A stretch of 64,000 nucleotides of DNA from JAJPKK01 sp963702755 (GCA_963702755.1 CAVPDZ010000010.1:62001-126000); one strand, 5' to 3'. Positions 34,985 to 43,768 are shown, counted from the first letter of the stretch. The notes: generated from the letters alone by a model not told the origin. Translations and numbers: made by a program.

Positions 34985-36765
34985 TTACAGGCTGAATACG
35001 AACAGCATCGACGCCGGTGCGCTGTTCTTGAGCTCCGGCCGATCGCCGATCACGAACTGCGACTGCTTCGAGCCGGCCAGCACCGCGATGTACTGCTTGC
35101 CGTTCACCGAATAGGTGATCGCCGGCGCGTTGATGCCGGTGCCCGCATTGAACGACCACAGCTCCTGCAACGTCCGGCCGTCATAGGCGGCGAACGTGCC
35201 GTCGGCGTGGCCGAGGAAGACGAGATTGCCAGCGGTCGCGAGCGCGCCTGAGTAGTTCGAATAGGTGAGGCGGATCTTGCGCCTTCATCTCGCCGGTCAC
35301 GGGATCGAGCGCCTTGAGGCCGCCGTGGAGCGGCTCGATCATCTTGAGGCCGCCGCCGGTGAAGCGCTCGCGCGGCTTCACGGTGCCGCCCTCGGCTACG
35401 AAGTCGGCCTGCTCCTTGGTCTCGAGCGCGTTGCAACCTTCGATCGTCGGAATGTAGATCGTTCCGAGATTGGGATTGTAGGCGGTCGGTTCCCAGTTCT
35501 TGGCACCGAAGTGCGACGGGCACAGCGGCTGCGTCATCTGCGGATGGGCGCGGTCGGGGTGGCTGCCCGTGACTGTAGGCCTGGAGGTCCTTGCTCGGAT
35601 CGTAGTTGAGCGGCATGCCCGTTTTCGGATCGAGACCGGTTGTCCAGTTCAGCTTCTCCACATATTGCTTGCCGGCGATGAACGAGCCGTTGAGGCGATC
35701 AAGCGCGTAGTAGAAGCCGTTCCGCGCCGCGTGCACCACGATCTTGCGATCCTGGCCATTGATCTTGGCATCGATGATCGGGTGCTCGGAAATCTCGTCG
35801 AAGTCATAAGGATCGTTCGGCGTGTACTGGAAGCCCCACTTGATCTTGCCGTCACGCGGGCTCATCGCGAGCACGCTCGCCGCCCACTTGTTGTCGCCGG
35901 GGCGATATTCGGTGTCCCAGTCCGGGCCGGCATTGCCGATGCCCTGATAGAACGTGTCGCTCTGCGGATCGTAGGTCGCGGTCTCCCAGACCGAGCCGCC
36001 GCCGTGTTTCCAGCGATCCTTGCCGTCCTTCCACGTTTCGTTGCCGGGCTCGCCCTTGCCGGGAATCGTATAGGTGCGCCACGCCTGCTTGCCGGTGTTG
36101 AGGTCGGTCGCTTCGATGAAGCCGCGGATGCCGAACTCGCCACCCGCCGTGCCGACGATCGCAAGATCGCCGACAATCAGCGGCGCGATCGTCAACGTTT
36201 CGCCAATCGCCGGATCGGCGATCTTGCGTTCCCATGCGACCTCGCCGGTGGCCTTGTTGATGGCGAACAAGCGCCCATCGAGCGCAATGGAAATGACCTT
36301 GTCTTTCCACAGCGCGACGCCGCGATTGTTGACGCCGCAGCACGCCACATCGCCCGCCCAGGCGCGATCCGTGCCGGGATCCATCTTCCATTTGACGACG
36401 GCCTTGTTGCCGGCCGTCAAATCGATCGCGTAGACCGAACCCCAGCCGTCCGGCACGTACATGATGCCGTCTTCGACCAGCGGCGTCGCTTCGAGATTGC
36501 CGAACGCATAGCGCCCGCCGTTTTGGAATCCGCTCAAGGCGACTGTGAAAGCCACCTTCATGTTCTTCACGTTCTCGGTGTTGATGTCCTTGAGCAGCGA
36601 GAAGCGATGACCCTGATAATTGCCGTGGTGCAGGATCCAGTTCTGCGGCTCGCGCTGCGGATTGAGCGCGCGATCCATGGTCATGTCGGCGGCCTGCGCC
36701 GGCGTCAGCGCGGTCGCCATCAGCAGCGAAGCCAAAATAGTGCCGGCGAACAGTCTCGTCGTCAT
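34985..36765 (-). pseudogene. PQQ-dependent alcohol dehydrogenase, tandem copy 4, two frameshifts
   Basis: The promoter-proximal copy. From MTTRLFAGTILASLL (start 36765) the first 390 residues are intact, with CCGVNNRG, GGEFGIRG, GIGNAGPDW and DPYDFDEIS. The frame breaks near 35565 after DLQAYSHG, where one extra G lies in CACGGGCAGCC. It breaks again near 35275 after EMKAQ, where one extra base lies in GGCGCAAGATC. The three parts occupy three frames and rejoin into a full-length enzyme ending ASMLFVFSL if both bases are removed. Whether real decay or sequence error cannot be told here. Confidence 0.88.
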
Positions 36766-37035
36766 CGCATTCCTCCCAATGTGGTCAACCGGTGCACAGC
36801 CCGGACGCGTCGGCTCAACGGCCAATTTTTCGATCGCGGGCCGCAGATTAGATTGGAAGGTAGGCCGGCTGATGTTGGGGGGTCAACCCGTTTACGCTGT
36901 CGCGCGCAGCGCCCAATTGCAGCAGCATAAGGGCGCGTCCCAACTTGCTTCAGTGGGCAGAAACGCCTTTGCAGGCAGATGGGCAAGATTGCAGTTTTTG
37001 CGTAGGTCCCTCGCGGTTTTAAGTGATCTCCACGA

Positions 37036-37380
37036 TCACTTGCCGCAGTCGGTCAACTCTTTCTCGTCGATGGAAAAGACCTCGCCCGCCTTGATGGCGA
37101 TGTTGCGGACGTAACAGACGCGGCCCGTCACATCCTTGAGGCGAGCATCGTAGGTGCCCGGTGCAATCCCGGTGATCCGCAGCCGTTCGTCGGAATCGAC
37201 CGTACCGTCCTTGTCATTCTTGCACTGGTTCTCGCCCCAGTTGGTCGTGCCGGTCGGCGCGAGCTGGAATTCCGAGATCGTGTTGCGCGTCAGGTTCCAG
37301 AACCGTGTCGGGCGCTCGACCGCGATTGCGCTTGAGATGCCGAGCAGGCTGAGCAGGATGACGTAACCAACCCTTCGCAT
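37036..37380 (-). CDS. Small exported protein of unknown function
   Basis: 114 residues from MRRVGYVILLSLLG. The signal peptide ends at about residue 21 (SSAIA). The mature part FWNLTRNTISEFQLAP, GIAPGTYDARLKD and VCYVRNIAIKAGE looks like a small beta domain with three Cys (NQCKND, GRVCYV, LTDCGK). The strand pattern ending in an ERLRITGIAPGTYD turn is common among rhizobial hypothetical proteins. It lies upstream of the PQQ array on the same strand, 270 bp away, with its own likely promoter. Confidence 0.7.
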   Translation of the reverse strand: MRRVGYVILLSLLGISSAIAVERPTRFWNLTRNTISEFQLAPTGTTNWGENQCKNDKDGTVDSDERLRITGIAPGTYDARLKDVTGRVCYVRNIAIKAGEVFSIDEKELTDCGK

Positions 37381-37632
37381 GGTTTCCCCCAAAGGCTTTT
37401 GCGCACGTTACCTGCCGCGGCGGGTGAGCGGAAGGGAGCTTCTTCCAAACCTGCGGTCGAGCAGCGGCCAAACATGCGGCCAAACAATGCGGCGTCGTCG
37501 AAGTCGCCTCGCCGGCTCAAGCGGCAGGGTCGGAGGGGGTATCGACACGACCCCGGGGGCCGGGTAACAAGTTAACCGGAAACACGCCCACGTCACGACC
37601 AGCCGTCAGGCTCAACGAGAAGAATTTTCGGC

Positions 37633-38415
37633 ATGTCTACCCAGGCTTTGGCGCCCCGCGCTTGGCAAAGCGAATTTCCCGCCGACCATTTGCCGCTGCT
37701 GCGGTGGCTGATTTTTACCGGCGTTTGCGTCTTTGCTTTCGTCATCGCCTGGCAATATGGCCTCGTGCGGATGATGATAAACGGCGATAAGACCTACATC
37801 TCCATCATTATCGCCGTGCTCTACGTCGCGAGTTCGTTGCACTGCCTGCTGCGCACCTCCACGATTTCTCGGGAGCTCGACAAAGCCCACCGGGTGCTCC
37901 GCATCGTGAGCAACGGGGAGCCCCACCTCGACGTCCAAGGCTCCGACGTTGTGACGCCCGACGGAACAAAGCTTCCGCGCGGACAGGTGACCGAGCATAT
38001 TCGCAACCTCCTCCTCAAGGCGCGGCTGCAGGGCGACGAGCATCGGCTCGACCAGACCTTGTTGTTGCGCGGCCTTGCGGATGCGTTGCGCGGACCAAAC
38101 CAGCTTGGCTCCTATGCAGGCGATGCCCTGATGAAGCTCGGGCTCTTGGGCACCGTCATCGGGTTCATCATGATGCTGGCGCCGATTGCGGGGCTGGATG
38201 CCGCCGACCGGGTCTCGGTCCGCACGTCCATGGGCCTGATGAGCGATGGCATGGCGGTCGCGATGTACACGACCCTGACCGGCTTGATCGGCTCGATCCT
38301 GGTGCAGACGCAGTACTACATGCTGGACAAGGCGACCCAGCGGCTGTTCGGGATTGCCACCAATCTGACCGAAGTCTTTGTGGTTTCCGTCCTCGAGCGA
38401 AAGCCAAATGGATAG
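37633..38415 (+). CDS. MotA/TolQ/ExbB-family proton-channel-like membrane protein
   Basis: 260 residues. TM1 at about 22-43, TM2 at about 54-73, a cytoplasmic helical region with LPRGQVTEHIRNLLLKA, then the conserved paired TMs: LMKLGLLGTVIGFIMMLAP (about 178-196) and AVAMYTTLTGLIGSILVQTQYYML (about 217-240). The GTVIGF turn and the TTLTGLIGS helix match the MotA/TolQ/ExbB signature. Such proteins form a pentameric motor around a dimeric single-TM partner and use ion flow to move periplasmic parts. The next gene overlaps by 8 bp. No TolA, TonB, OmpA-like or flagellar gene is nearby, so the driven part is unknown. Confidence 0.82.
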   Translation: MSTQALAPRAWQSEFPADHLPLLRWLIFTGVCVFAFVIAWQYGLVRMMINGDKTYISIIIAVLYVASSLHCLLRTSTISRELDKAHRVLRIVSNGEPHLDVQGSDVVTPDGTKLPRGQVTEHIRNLLLKARLQGDEHRLDQTLLLRGLADALRGPNQLGSYAGDALMKLGLLGTVIGFIMMLAPIAGLDAADRVSVRTSMGLMSDGMAVAMYTTLTGLIGSILVQTQYYMLDKATQRLFGIATNLTEVFVVSVLERKPNG

Positions 38416-39043
38416 CTTCGGCAACTATCCCGACGACAAGCCGTTTGATCCCTTCAGCGTGATGCTGTTCAAGGCGCTGCAGGTCGTCGCATTTTTGTTC
38501 TTCATTGCGCTCCTGGCGATGAATCCGGAGAGCACCAAGGGCAAGGTCGATTCGAAGGCCGAGTTCATCATCACGCTGGGCTGGCCCGACAGCCATCCCG
38601 ATGACATGGATCTCTATACCGAAGACCCGCTCGGCAACATCGTCTGGTACCACGAACGCGAAGCCGGCTTCATGACGCTCGACCGCGACGATCGCGGCGG
38701 CCTCAACAATTCCATCACCGTCGCCGGCCACAAGGTGATGAGCCCAATTCGCCAGGAGACCGTGAGCATTCGCGGCATCCTCGCCGGCGAGTACACCGTC
38801 AATGTGAACTATTATCTCGCCACCGCGACGGCGCCCGTTCCGGTCTCCGTGAAGATCGAGAAAGTGAATCCGACCGTCGAGGTCGTCTACTACGACACCA
38901 TGACGCTCACCCACATGGGCGAGGAAAAGACCGCGGCGCGGTTCCGGGTCGCCGAGAACGGCAACGTGGTCGAGGTGAACCACCGGCAGAAGTCGCTCAT
39001 CCAGATGACGCGCAGCGTCCGCCGCAATGCCGGTGCCAAATGA
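38408..39043 (+). CDS. Single-TM protein with a periplasmic DUF2135/YfaP-like domain
   Basis: 211 residues from MDSFGNYPDDKPFDPFSV, starting inside the previous gene. One TM (about residues 19-42, MLFKALQVVAFLFFIALLAM), in the position and orientation of ExbD/TolR, but with no Asp inside the TM, which those partners need for proton transfer. The periplasmic part has LGWPDSHPDDMDLYTEDPLGNIVW, GGLNNS and GEYTVNVNYY, the order seen in DUF2135/YfaP-like beta-sandwich domains (DDxDL, DP-x-G, G-x-Y-x-VxVNYY). That match is from memory of the pattern, not a search. Confidence 0.7.
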   Translation: MDSFGNYPDDKPFDPFSVMLFKALQVVAFLFFIALLAMNPESTKGKVDSKAEFIITLGWPDSHPDDMDLYTEDPLGNIVWYHEREAGFMTLDRDDRGGLNNSITVAGHKVMSPIRQETVSIRGILAGEYTVNVNYYLATATAPVPVSVKIEKVNPTVEVVYYDTMTLTHMGEEKTAARFRVAENGNVVEVNHRQKSLIQMTRSVRRNAGAK

Positions 39044-39101
39044 CGGTGCTGCCGATGCCCTTGTACCGGTCCGCGCCGCACCGATTTGAAAAGCCCCGTG
39101 C

Positions 39102-39677
39102 ATGACACTGGCAGTGCTCGCGATATCGGTCGCTTACGTCGTGATGGCCGTGGTGCTGCTGTCGATGGGGCTCACCTCGCGCTTCAAATGGTGGATCAAG
39201 GGCGTCGTTATCGTCGTCACCAGCGTGTTCTTCATCGAGTCGTTCTTCGCCACCAGAAGCCTGCTTGGATGGCCCGGCACCGGCCAACTGCCGCATCGCT
39301 TCCAGCTGTTGTGGACGCGCGTGGTCGAGCCCGATCCCAAGATCGGCGATCCCGGCGCGATCTATCTTTGGGTCGAAGAACTCGACGAGAACAACGTGCC
39401 GACGGGCGTGCCGCGCTCCTACAAAATCAAATACACGCCGCCGCTCGCGGACCGCTCCAACAAGGCCAAGGACGAGATCATGGCCGGCAATCCCCAGGAG
39501 GGCACCGCGAGCGACCTCGAGGGCGACGAGGTCAAGACCGAGGCGAAGCTCGAGCAGATGACCGGCCCGAACCGCGCGGAGACCGGCATTTCCAAGGTCG
39601 AGATGGAGATGCTGCGCCAGGCGCAGCAGATCGAATTCCGCCCGCTGTCAGGCATCCCGCTGCCGCCGAAGAACTAG
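39102..39677 (+). CDS. Two-TM membrane protein, third gene of the proton-channel-like operon
   Basis: 191 residues. Two TM segments (about 3-24 and 32-50), then a soluble part with GAIYLWVEELDENNVPTGVPRSYKIKYTP and a charged helical tail. It lies 58 bp after the second gene on the same strand and ends 3 bp before the convergent ABC ATPase stop. No family recognised. With both termini of the hairpin on the same side, the soluble part probably lies in the cytoplasm, but the topology is not certain. Confidence 0.65.
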   Translation: MTLAVLAISVAYVVMAVVLLSMGLTSRFKWWIKGVVIVVTSVFFIESFFATRSLLGWPGTGQLPHRFQLLWTRVVEPDPKIGDPGAIYLWVEELDENNVPTGVPRSYKIKYTPPLADRSNKAKDEIMAGNPQEGTASDLEGDEVKTEAKLEQMTGPNRAETGISKVEMEMLRQAQQIEFRPLSGIPLPPKN

Positions 39678-39680
39678 GTA

Positions 39681-40448
39681 TCACACGCGCTCGGCGGCGG
39701 TGCCGGTCATTGCAAGAAACGCTTCTTCGATCGTCTTCGCGCCGGCCGCGGCCATGAACTTGGCCGGCGTCGTATCAGCGAGGACCTTGCCCTTGTGAAG
39801 CACGATCACCCGGTCGGCTTCGCCGACCTCGTCGCACAAGTGCGTCGCCCACAGCACCGCGACCGCGCGCTCGGTACGCATCGCGAGCAGCAGCTTGAGG
39901 AGATCGCTGCGGCTCGCCGGATCGAGGCCGACGGTCGCCTCGTCCATCAGGAGTACGCTCGGCTCGTGAAGGAGTGCGCGGGCAAGTTCGACCCGCCGCC
40001 GGTTGCCGCCGCTGAGCTTCGCGGCTTTGTCGTGCGCGCGGTCGGCAAGACCGAGACGCTTGAGTTCGGCATCGATGTGCGGTCGCGCAACGGCGCGTGG
40101 GATGCCGTGCAAGCCGGCATGGAACAGAAGATTCGCCAGGACCGACAACTCCAAGTCGAGTGTCGGCTGCTGGAACACGATGCCGAGTCGCGCGAGGGCC
40201 GGAACGGCGTTGCGCGTCATGTCATGGCCCATCACCTCGATGCGCCCGGAATCCGGCACGAACAGCCCGGACAGCAGCTGGAACAAGGTGGATTTGCCGG
40301 CGCCGTTCGGCCCAAGCAGTGCGATGAACTCGCCCGGCCACGCCTTGAAACTGACACCATCGACCGCCCGCACCGGCCCATAGGTCTTCACCACATTATC
40401 GAGCAACAGGGCGGGCCCAGCGAATGCCGCGCCGGAGCGTGCGTCCAT
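39681..40448 (-). CDS. ABC transporter ATP-binding protein, PQQ-associated (PedA/LutE-like)
   Basis: 255 residues. Walker A GPNGAGKST (about 46-54), a Q-loop in VFQQPTLDLELSV, signature LSGGNRRRVELARAL, Walker B LLMDEATVGLD and the H-loop THLCDE. The overall match is to the ABC-2 class ATPases of the PQQ-dependent alcohol dehydrogenase system (a family known as PQQ_ABC_ATP). It is divergent from the beta-propeller gene, with 126 bp between starts, and serves the permease at 42.9 kb. In Pseudomonas and Methylobacterium, related Ped and Lut transporters are linked to lanthanide-dependent alcohol growth. The transport direction is not settled by sequence. Confidence 0.87.
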   Translation of the reverse strand: MDARSGAAFAGPALLLDNVVKTYGPVRAVDGVSFKAWPGEFIALLGPNGAGKSTLFQLLSGLFVPDSGRIEVMGHDMTRNAVPALARLGIVFQQPTLDLELSVLANLLFHAGLHGIPRAVARPHIDAELKRLGLADRAHDKAAKLSGGNRRRVELARALLHEPSVLLMDEATVGLDPASRSDLLKLLLAMRTERAVAVLWATHLCDEVGEADRVIVLHKGKVLADTTPAKFMAAAGAKTIEEAFLAMTGTAAERV

Positions 40449-40574
40449 CAACCTTTCATCCTCCCAGGCCTGGCGCACACGGCTCGCGCGCCTGCGCCGG
40501 TTTGCGCCTTGCCCGGCTGCTTGCATAAGTCGTACGCTGGGTTTAAGCGACTTCGCAAGCAAAGAGAACCCACC
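40449..40574. promoter_or_regulatory. Divergent promoter region of the Ped/Lut-like transporter genes
   Basis: 126 bp between the ATPase start and the GTG of the beta-propeller gene. Promoters for both must lie here or in the first codons. No boxes were assigned with confidence. AAAGAGAACCCACC precedes the GTG as a weak ribosome site. Confidence 0.35.
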
Positions 40575-41615
40575 GTGCCCATTGAGAGGCTTAGGCGACG
40601 GCCAACATCCGTTGCTGCCGTCATTTCCATCGCCCTGCGATCCTGTGCCGCCCTGATGCTCGCCGCTGTGTTGCTCGCAAGTTCGAGCATGAGCGGATCG
40701 GCGAAGGGTACCGGACTTATTTTCGTCAGCAATGAGAAGACCAATAACCTGATTGTGATCGATCCCAAGACCTACAAGGTCGTGAAGGACCTCAAGACCT
40801 CGCGCCGCCCGCGCGACATGCACTTCAACGCCGATCACACCAAGCTCTACGTCGCCTGCGGCGACGATGACGTGATCGACATCATCGATGTCGCCAAGCT
40901 CGAAGTGGTGGGCAAGCTCTCGACCGGATCGAGCCCCGAGACCTTCGGCATCGACGAGAAGCGACGCCGCATCTACGTGTCGAACGAGGAGGGCTCGTCG
41001 CTCTCCGTCATCGACATGGACCAGAACATCATCATCCAGGAAATTCCGACCGGCGCCGAGCCCGAAGGCGTATTCGTGAGCGAGGACGGTCACAACGTTT
41101 ACGTGACCTCGGAGGTCGGGGACCTCATCCATCTCATCGATGCCGACAGCGGCAACGTGGTGCAGGACGTCGTGGTGGGCACCCGGCCGCGCCGCTTCGC
41201 GGCAACACCCGACGGCAAGGAGCTGTGGGTCTCGACCGAGCTCTCCGGCGAGGTTTACATCATCGATCGCGAAAAATTCGTGGTCAGCGGCAAGCTCGAT
41301 TTTCTGCCGCCCGGCATGCGCAAGACCGACGTGACGCCCGTCGACCTGCGCATCACCAAGGACGGCAAGACCGCGTACGTGACGCTTGGCCACGCCGCTC
41401 ACGTCGCCGTCGTGGACGTTCCGACGCGCAAGATCCAGGGTTATATCCTCGTCGGTAAACGAGCCTGGGGTCTCGGCATGACGCGCGACGAGAAGACGCT
41501 CTATGTGGCGAACGGCTTCGGCGACGACGTCACCGTGATCGATTTGCCGAGCCGCAAAGCCGTGATTTCGATCCCGGTCGGCCGCATACCGTGGGGCGTC
41601 GTCATCGATGATTAG
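40575..41615 (+). CDS. PQQ-catabolism-associated YVTN beta-propeller protein
   Basis: 346 residues from a GTG (MPIERLRRRPTSVAAV). The signal peptide is long, ending at about residue 48 (MSGSAKG). Then come seven-bladed YVTN-type repeats: LIFVSNEKTNNLIVIDPKT, KLYVACGDDDVIDIIDV, RIYVSNEEGSSLSVIDM, NVYVTSEVGDLIHLID, ELWVSTELSGEVYIID, AYVTLGHAAHVAVVDV and LYVANGFGDDVTVIDL. This is the family noted beside PQQ alcohol dehydrogenase operons and in lut/ped clusters. It has no catalytic motif and may bind a ligand or metal for the ABC system. It overlaps the start of the binding-protein gene (ATGATTAG). Confidence 0.9.
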   Translation: MPIERLRRRPTSVAAVISIALRSCAALMLAAVLLASSSMSGSAKGTGLIFVSNEKTNNLIVIDPKTYKVVKDLKTSRRPRDMHFNADHTKLYVACGDDDVIDIIDVAKLEVVGKLSTGSSPETFGIDEKRRRIYVSNEEGSSLSVIDMDQNIIIQEIPTGAEPEGVFVSEDGHNVYVTSEVGDLIHLIDADSGNVVQDVVVGTRPRRFAATPDGKELWVSTELSGEVYIIDREKFVVSGKLDFLPPGMRKTDVTPVDLRITKDGKTAYVTLGHAAHVAVVDVPTRKIQGYILVGKRAWGLGMTRDEKTLYVANGFGDDVTVIDLPSRKAVISIPVGRIPWGVVIDD

Positions 41616-42941
41616 CCTCCGGACCCGTAGGGTGGGCAAAGGCGGCCGAGTGGCTTCGGCGATCGCACGAACGCTGTTCCGCCGTGCCCACGCGGTCTGC
41701 CGTGCATGCTTGCAACAACGCGTGGGCACGCTTCGCTTTGCCCACCCTACATTTGTCGGCCTGCTCGTTCTCGCTGCCACCTGCCTCTCGCCGCAGACGC
41801 CCCGCCGCCGTCGCAACCGCGTCAGCACGTCACTATCGGCTTTGTGGAGATCGCCGGCGATCCGCGTCACGAGCCGGTGCGCGCGTATGAGCGGCTGATC
41901 CTCAAGACCCGCGAGCATCCGTTCACCGGAGCGCAGATCGGCGTCGACGAGGCCGCGGCGCTGGTGCGGGTACTCAACACCGAGTTCTCGCTTGAGCGGA
42001 TCACCGTCAAGTCGGCCGCCGAGGTGACGCCCGCGGTAACCGAGGCCATGGAGGCGCGCAAGATCGGCTTTTTCCTGATCGATGCGCCGGCGGAGGCTTT
42101 CAAGCCGCTCGCGGCGGCGGTCAAGGGTCGCGACGCGTTGCTGTTCAACGTCTCGGCGCCGGACGACACGCTGCGGCGCGATCTCTGCGCCCGCGAGTTC
42201 GTGCATGTCACGCCGAGCCTTGCCATGCGCATGGATGCGTTGATGCAGTATCTCGTGTCCCGTAAATGGCGCGACATCCTGGTGTTCGAGGGCCCGCAGC
42301 CGGCCGACGCCGAGACCACGAAAGCCTTCACCCGGTCCGTGCAGAAATTCGGCGCCAAGATCGTCGCCAACCAGCATTTCAAACCGGGCACCGATCCGCG
42401 CGAGCGCGAACAGAACGATCCGGCGCTGCTCTCCGCGATCCGCGGCAACTACGATGCAGTCTTCGTCGCCGACGACGCGTTCGATTTCGTCCGCCAGGTC
42501 CCCTATCACACGGTCCTGCCGCGGCCGGTGGTGGGCGCAATCGACCTCGAGCCGGTCGCGTGGCACTGGACCTGGGAGCACAACGGCGCGCCGCAGGTCA
42601 ACGCGCGGTTCGACAAGCGCTCCGGCGGCCGCCGCATGGAGGGCGACGACTGGGCGGCGTGGATCGCCGTGAAGATGGTGGTGCAGTCGGTGCTGCGCAC
42701 CCGATCGACCGACTTCAAGAAACAGCGTGATTTCATCCTCGGCGACAGCGGCTTCGATGGCGACAAGGGACTGCCGGTCAGTGTACGGCCGTGGGATCAC
42801 CAAGTGCGCCAGGCCGTGCTGCTCGCGGCGCCCTATCAGGTCGTCGCCAGCGCGCCTGTCGAAGGATTTCTCCACCGCACCAACGAACTCGACACCTTGG
42901 GCGATGACGAGCCCGAGAGCCCCTGCCATTTGAACAAGTAG
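41608..42941 (+). pseudogene. ABC substrate-binding protein, PQQ-associated (PedB/LutA-like), with a repeat in the signal region and a frameshift
   Basis: The mature part from HVTIGFVEIAGDPRHEPVRAYERL to the stop is intact (about 370 residues) and matches the binding protein of the PQQ-dependent alcohol dehydrogenase ABC system. The gene begins MISLR at 41608, overlapping the propeller stop. It is then interrupted in frame by a CCCGTAGGGTGGGC palindrome (RRVGKGG to FAHPT) and continues with the hydrophobic core FVGLLVLAATCLS. One missing base near 41793, in CTCTCGCCGCAGACGCC, separates this signal from the mature frame. A shorter protein from the ATG at 41706 would lack a signal peptide. Confidence 0.82.
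41624..41750. repeat. CCCGTAGGGTGGGC palindromic repeat inside the binding-protein gene
   Basis: CCCGTAGGGTGGGCAAAGGC at the left and GCTTTGCCCACCCTAC at the right, with an internal CCGTGCCCACGCG arm and its inverse CGCGTGGGCACG. The left end matches the element at 28483-28639, but the interior differs. Confidence 0.88.
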
Positions 42942-42946
42942 ACGCC

Positions 42947-43768
42947 ATGGAAATCGGACATCGCGCCGCCCATGTCGGCCGCGCCCTCAAGGCGCTGACC
43001 ACGCGGGAACTCACCAAATTCGTCCAGCAGCGCGGACGGCTGCTCTCCGCGCTGGTGCGGCCGCTGATGTGGCTCGCGGTGTTCGCGGCAGGCTTCTACA
43101 ACGTGTTCGGCGTCTCGATCATTCCGCCGTACAAGACCTACATCACTTATCAGGTTTACATCGTGCCGGGCCTGCTCGGCATCATTCTGCTGTTCCACGG
43201 CATGCAGTCCTCGCTCTCCATGGTGTACGACCGCGAGATGGGCGTGATGCGTCTCTTGCTGACAGCGCCGCTGCCGCGCTGGGTACTTCTGATCTGCAAG
43301 CTCGTCGCCGGCACGGCACTCGCCGTGATCACTTGCTATGTCTTCCTGGCGGTCTGCATCCTGTTCGACGTGACCTTTCCGGCTCAATACTGGCTCGCCG
43401 TATTGCCGGCCCTGATCCTGTCCGGCCTGATGCTCGGCTCGCTGTGGCTCTTTCTCTCGGTGCACATCAAGCAGCTCGAGAATTTCGCCGGCGCCATGAA
43501 CTTCGTCATGTTCCCGATGTTCTTCTTCTCCTCGGCGCTTTATCCGCTGTGGAAGCTGCGCGAGGGCGGCTCCGAGCTTCTGTATTACACCGCGCTCGCA
43601 AACCCGTTCACCCATGCGGTCGAGCTGATCCGCTTCGCCCTCTACGGCGAATTCGAACCTATTGCCGCCGCAGTCGTCGGCGCCTGTACCGTGTTGTTCT
43701 TTCTGCTCGCGGTGCTGGGCTACAACCCGCAGCGCGGCATCATCCGCCGCGCGCCACAGCCGGCGTGA
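42947..43768 (+). CDS. ABC-2 type permease, PQQ-associated (PedC/LutF-like)
   Basis: 273 residues with six TM segments (about 38-58, 72-92, 113-140, 148-168, 178-200 and 235-257). MEIGHRAAHVGRALKALTTRELTKFVQQRGRLLSALVRPLMWL is the typical cytoplasmic lead of this family. It partners the ATPase at 39.7 kb and the binding protein just upstream (5-bp gap). ABC-2 folds are usually exporters, yet a periplasmic binding protein accompanies it, so the direction is ambiguous. Its 3' end overlaps the convergent SsuB-like gene by 29 bp. Confidence 0.88.
   Translation: MEIGHRAAHVGRALKALTTRELTKFVQQRGRLLSALVRPLMWLAVFAAGFYNVFGVSIIPPYKTYITYQVYIVPGLLGIILLFHGMQSSLSMVYDREMGVMRLLLTAPLPRWVLLICKLVAGTALAVITCYVFLAVCILFDVTFPAQYWLAVLPALILSGLMLGSLWLFLSVHIKQLENFAGAMNFVMFPMFFFSSALYPLWKLREGGSELLYYTALANPFTHAVELIRFALYGEFEPIAAAVVGACTVLFFLLAVLGYNPQRGIIRRAPQPA

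Noticed and set aside
32889..35114. Long plus-strand open frames opposite the PQQ dehydrogenases (also 31325-33031, 35500-36930 and 29025-30515)
   Set aside because: Their sequences repeat between copies only because the opposite strand is duplicated. They have no ribosome sites or recognisable domains.
37633..39043. A Zorya-type defence system, because of the MotA-like channel with a single-TM partner
   Set aside because: No OmpA/peptidoglycan-binding domain is seen in the partner and no ZorC, ZorD or ZorE-like helicase or nuclease lies nearby.
39681..42929. A 1082-codon minus-strand frame containing the ABC ATPase at its end
   Set aside because: Only the last 255 codons are real. The rest is antisense to the propeller and binding-protein genes and has no conservation signal.
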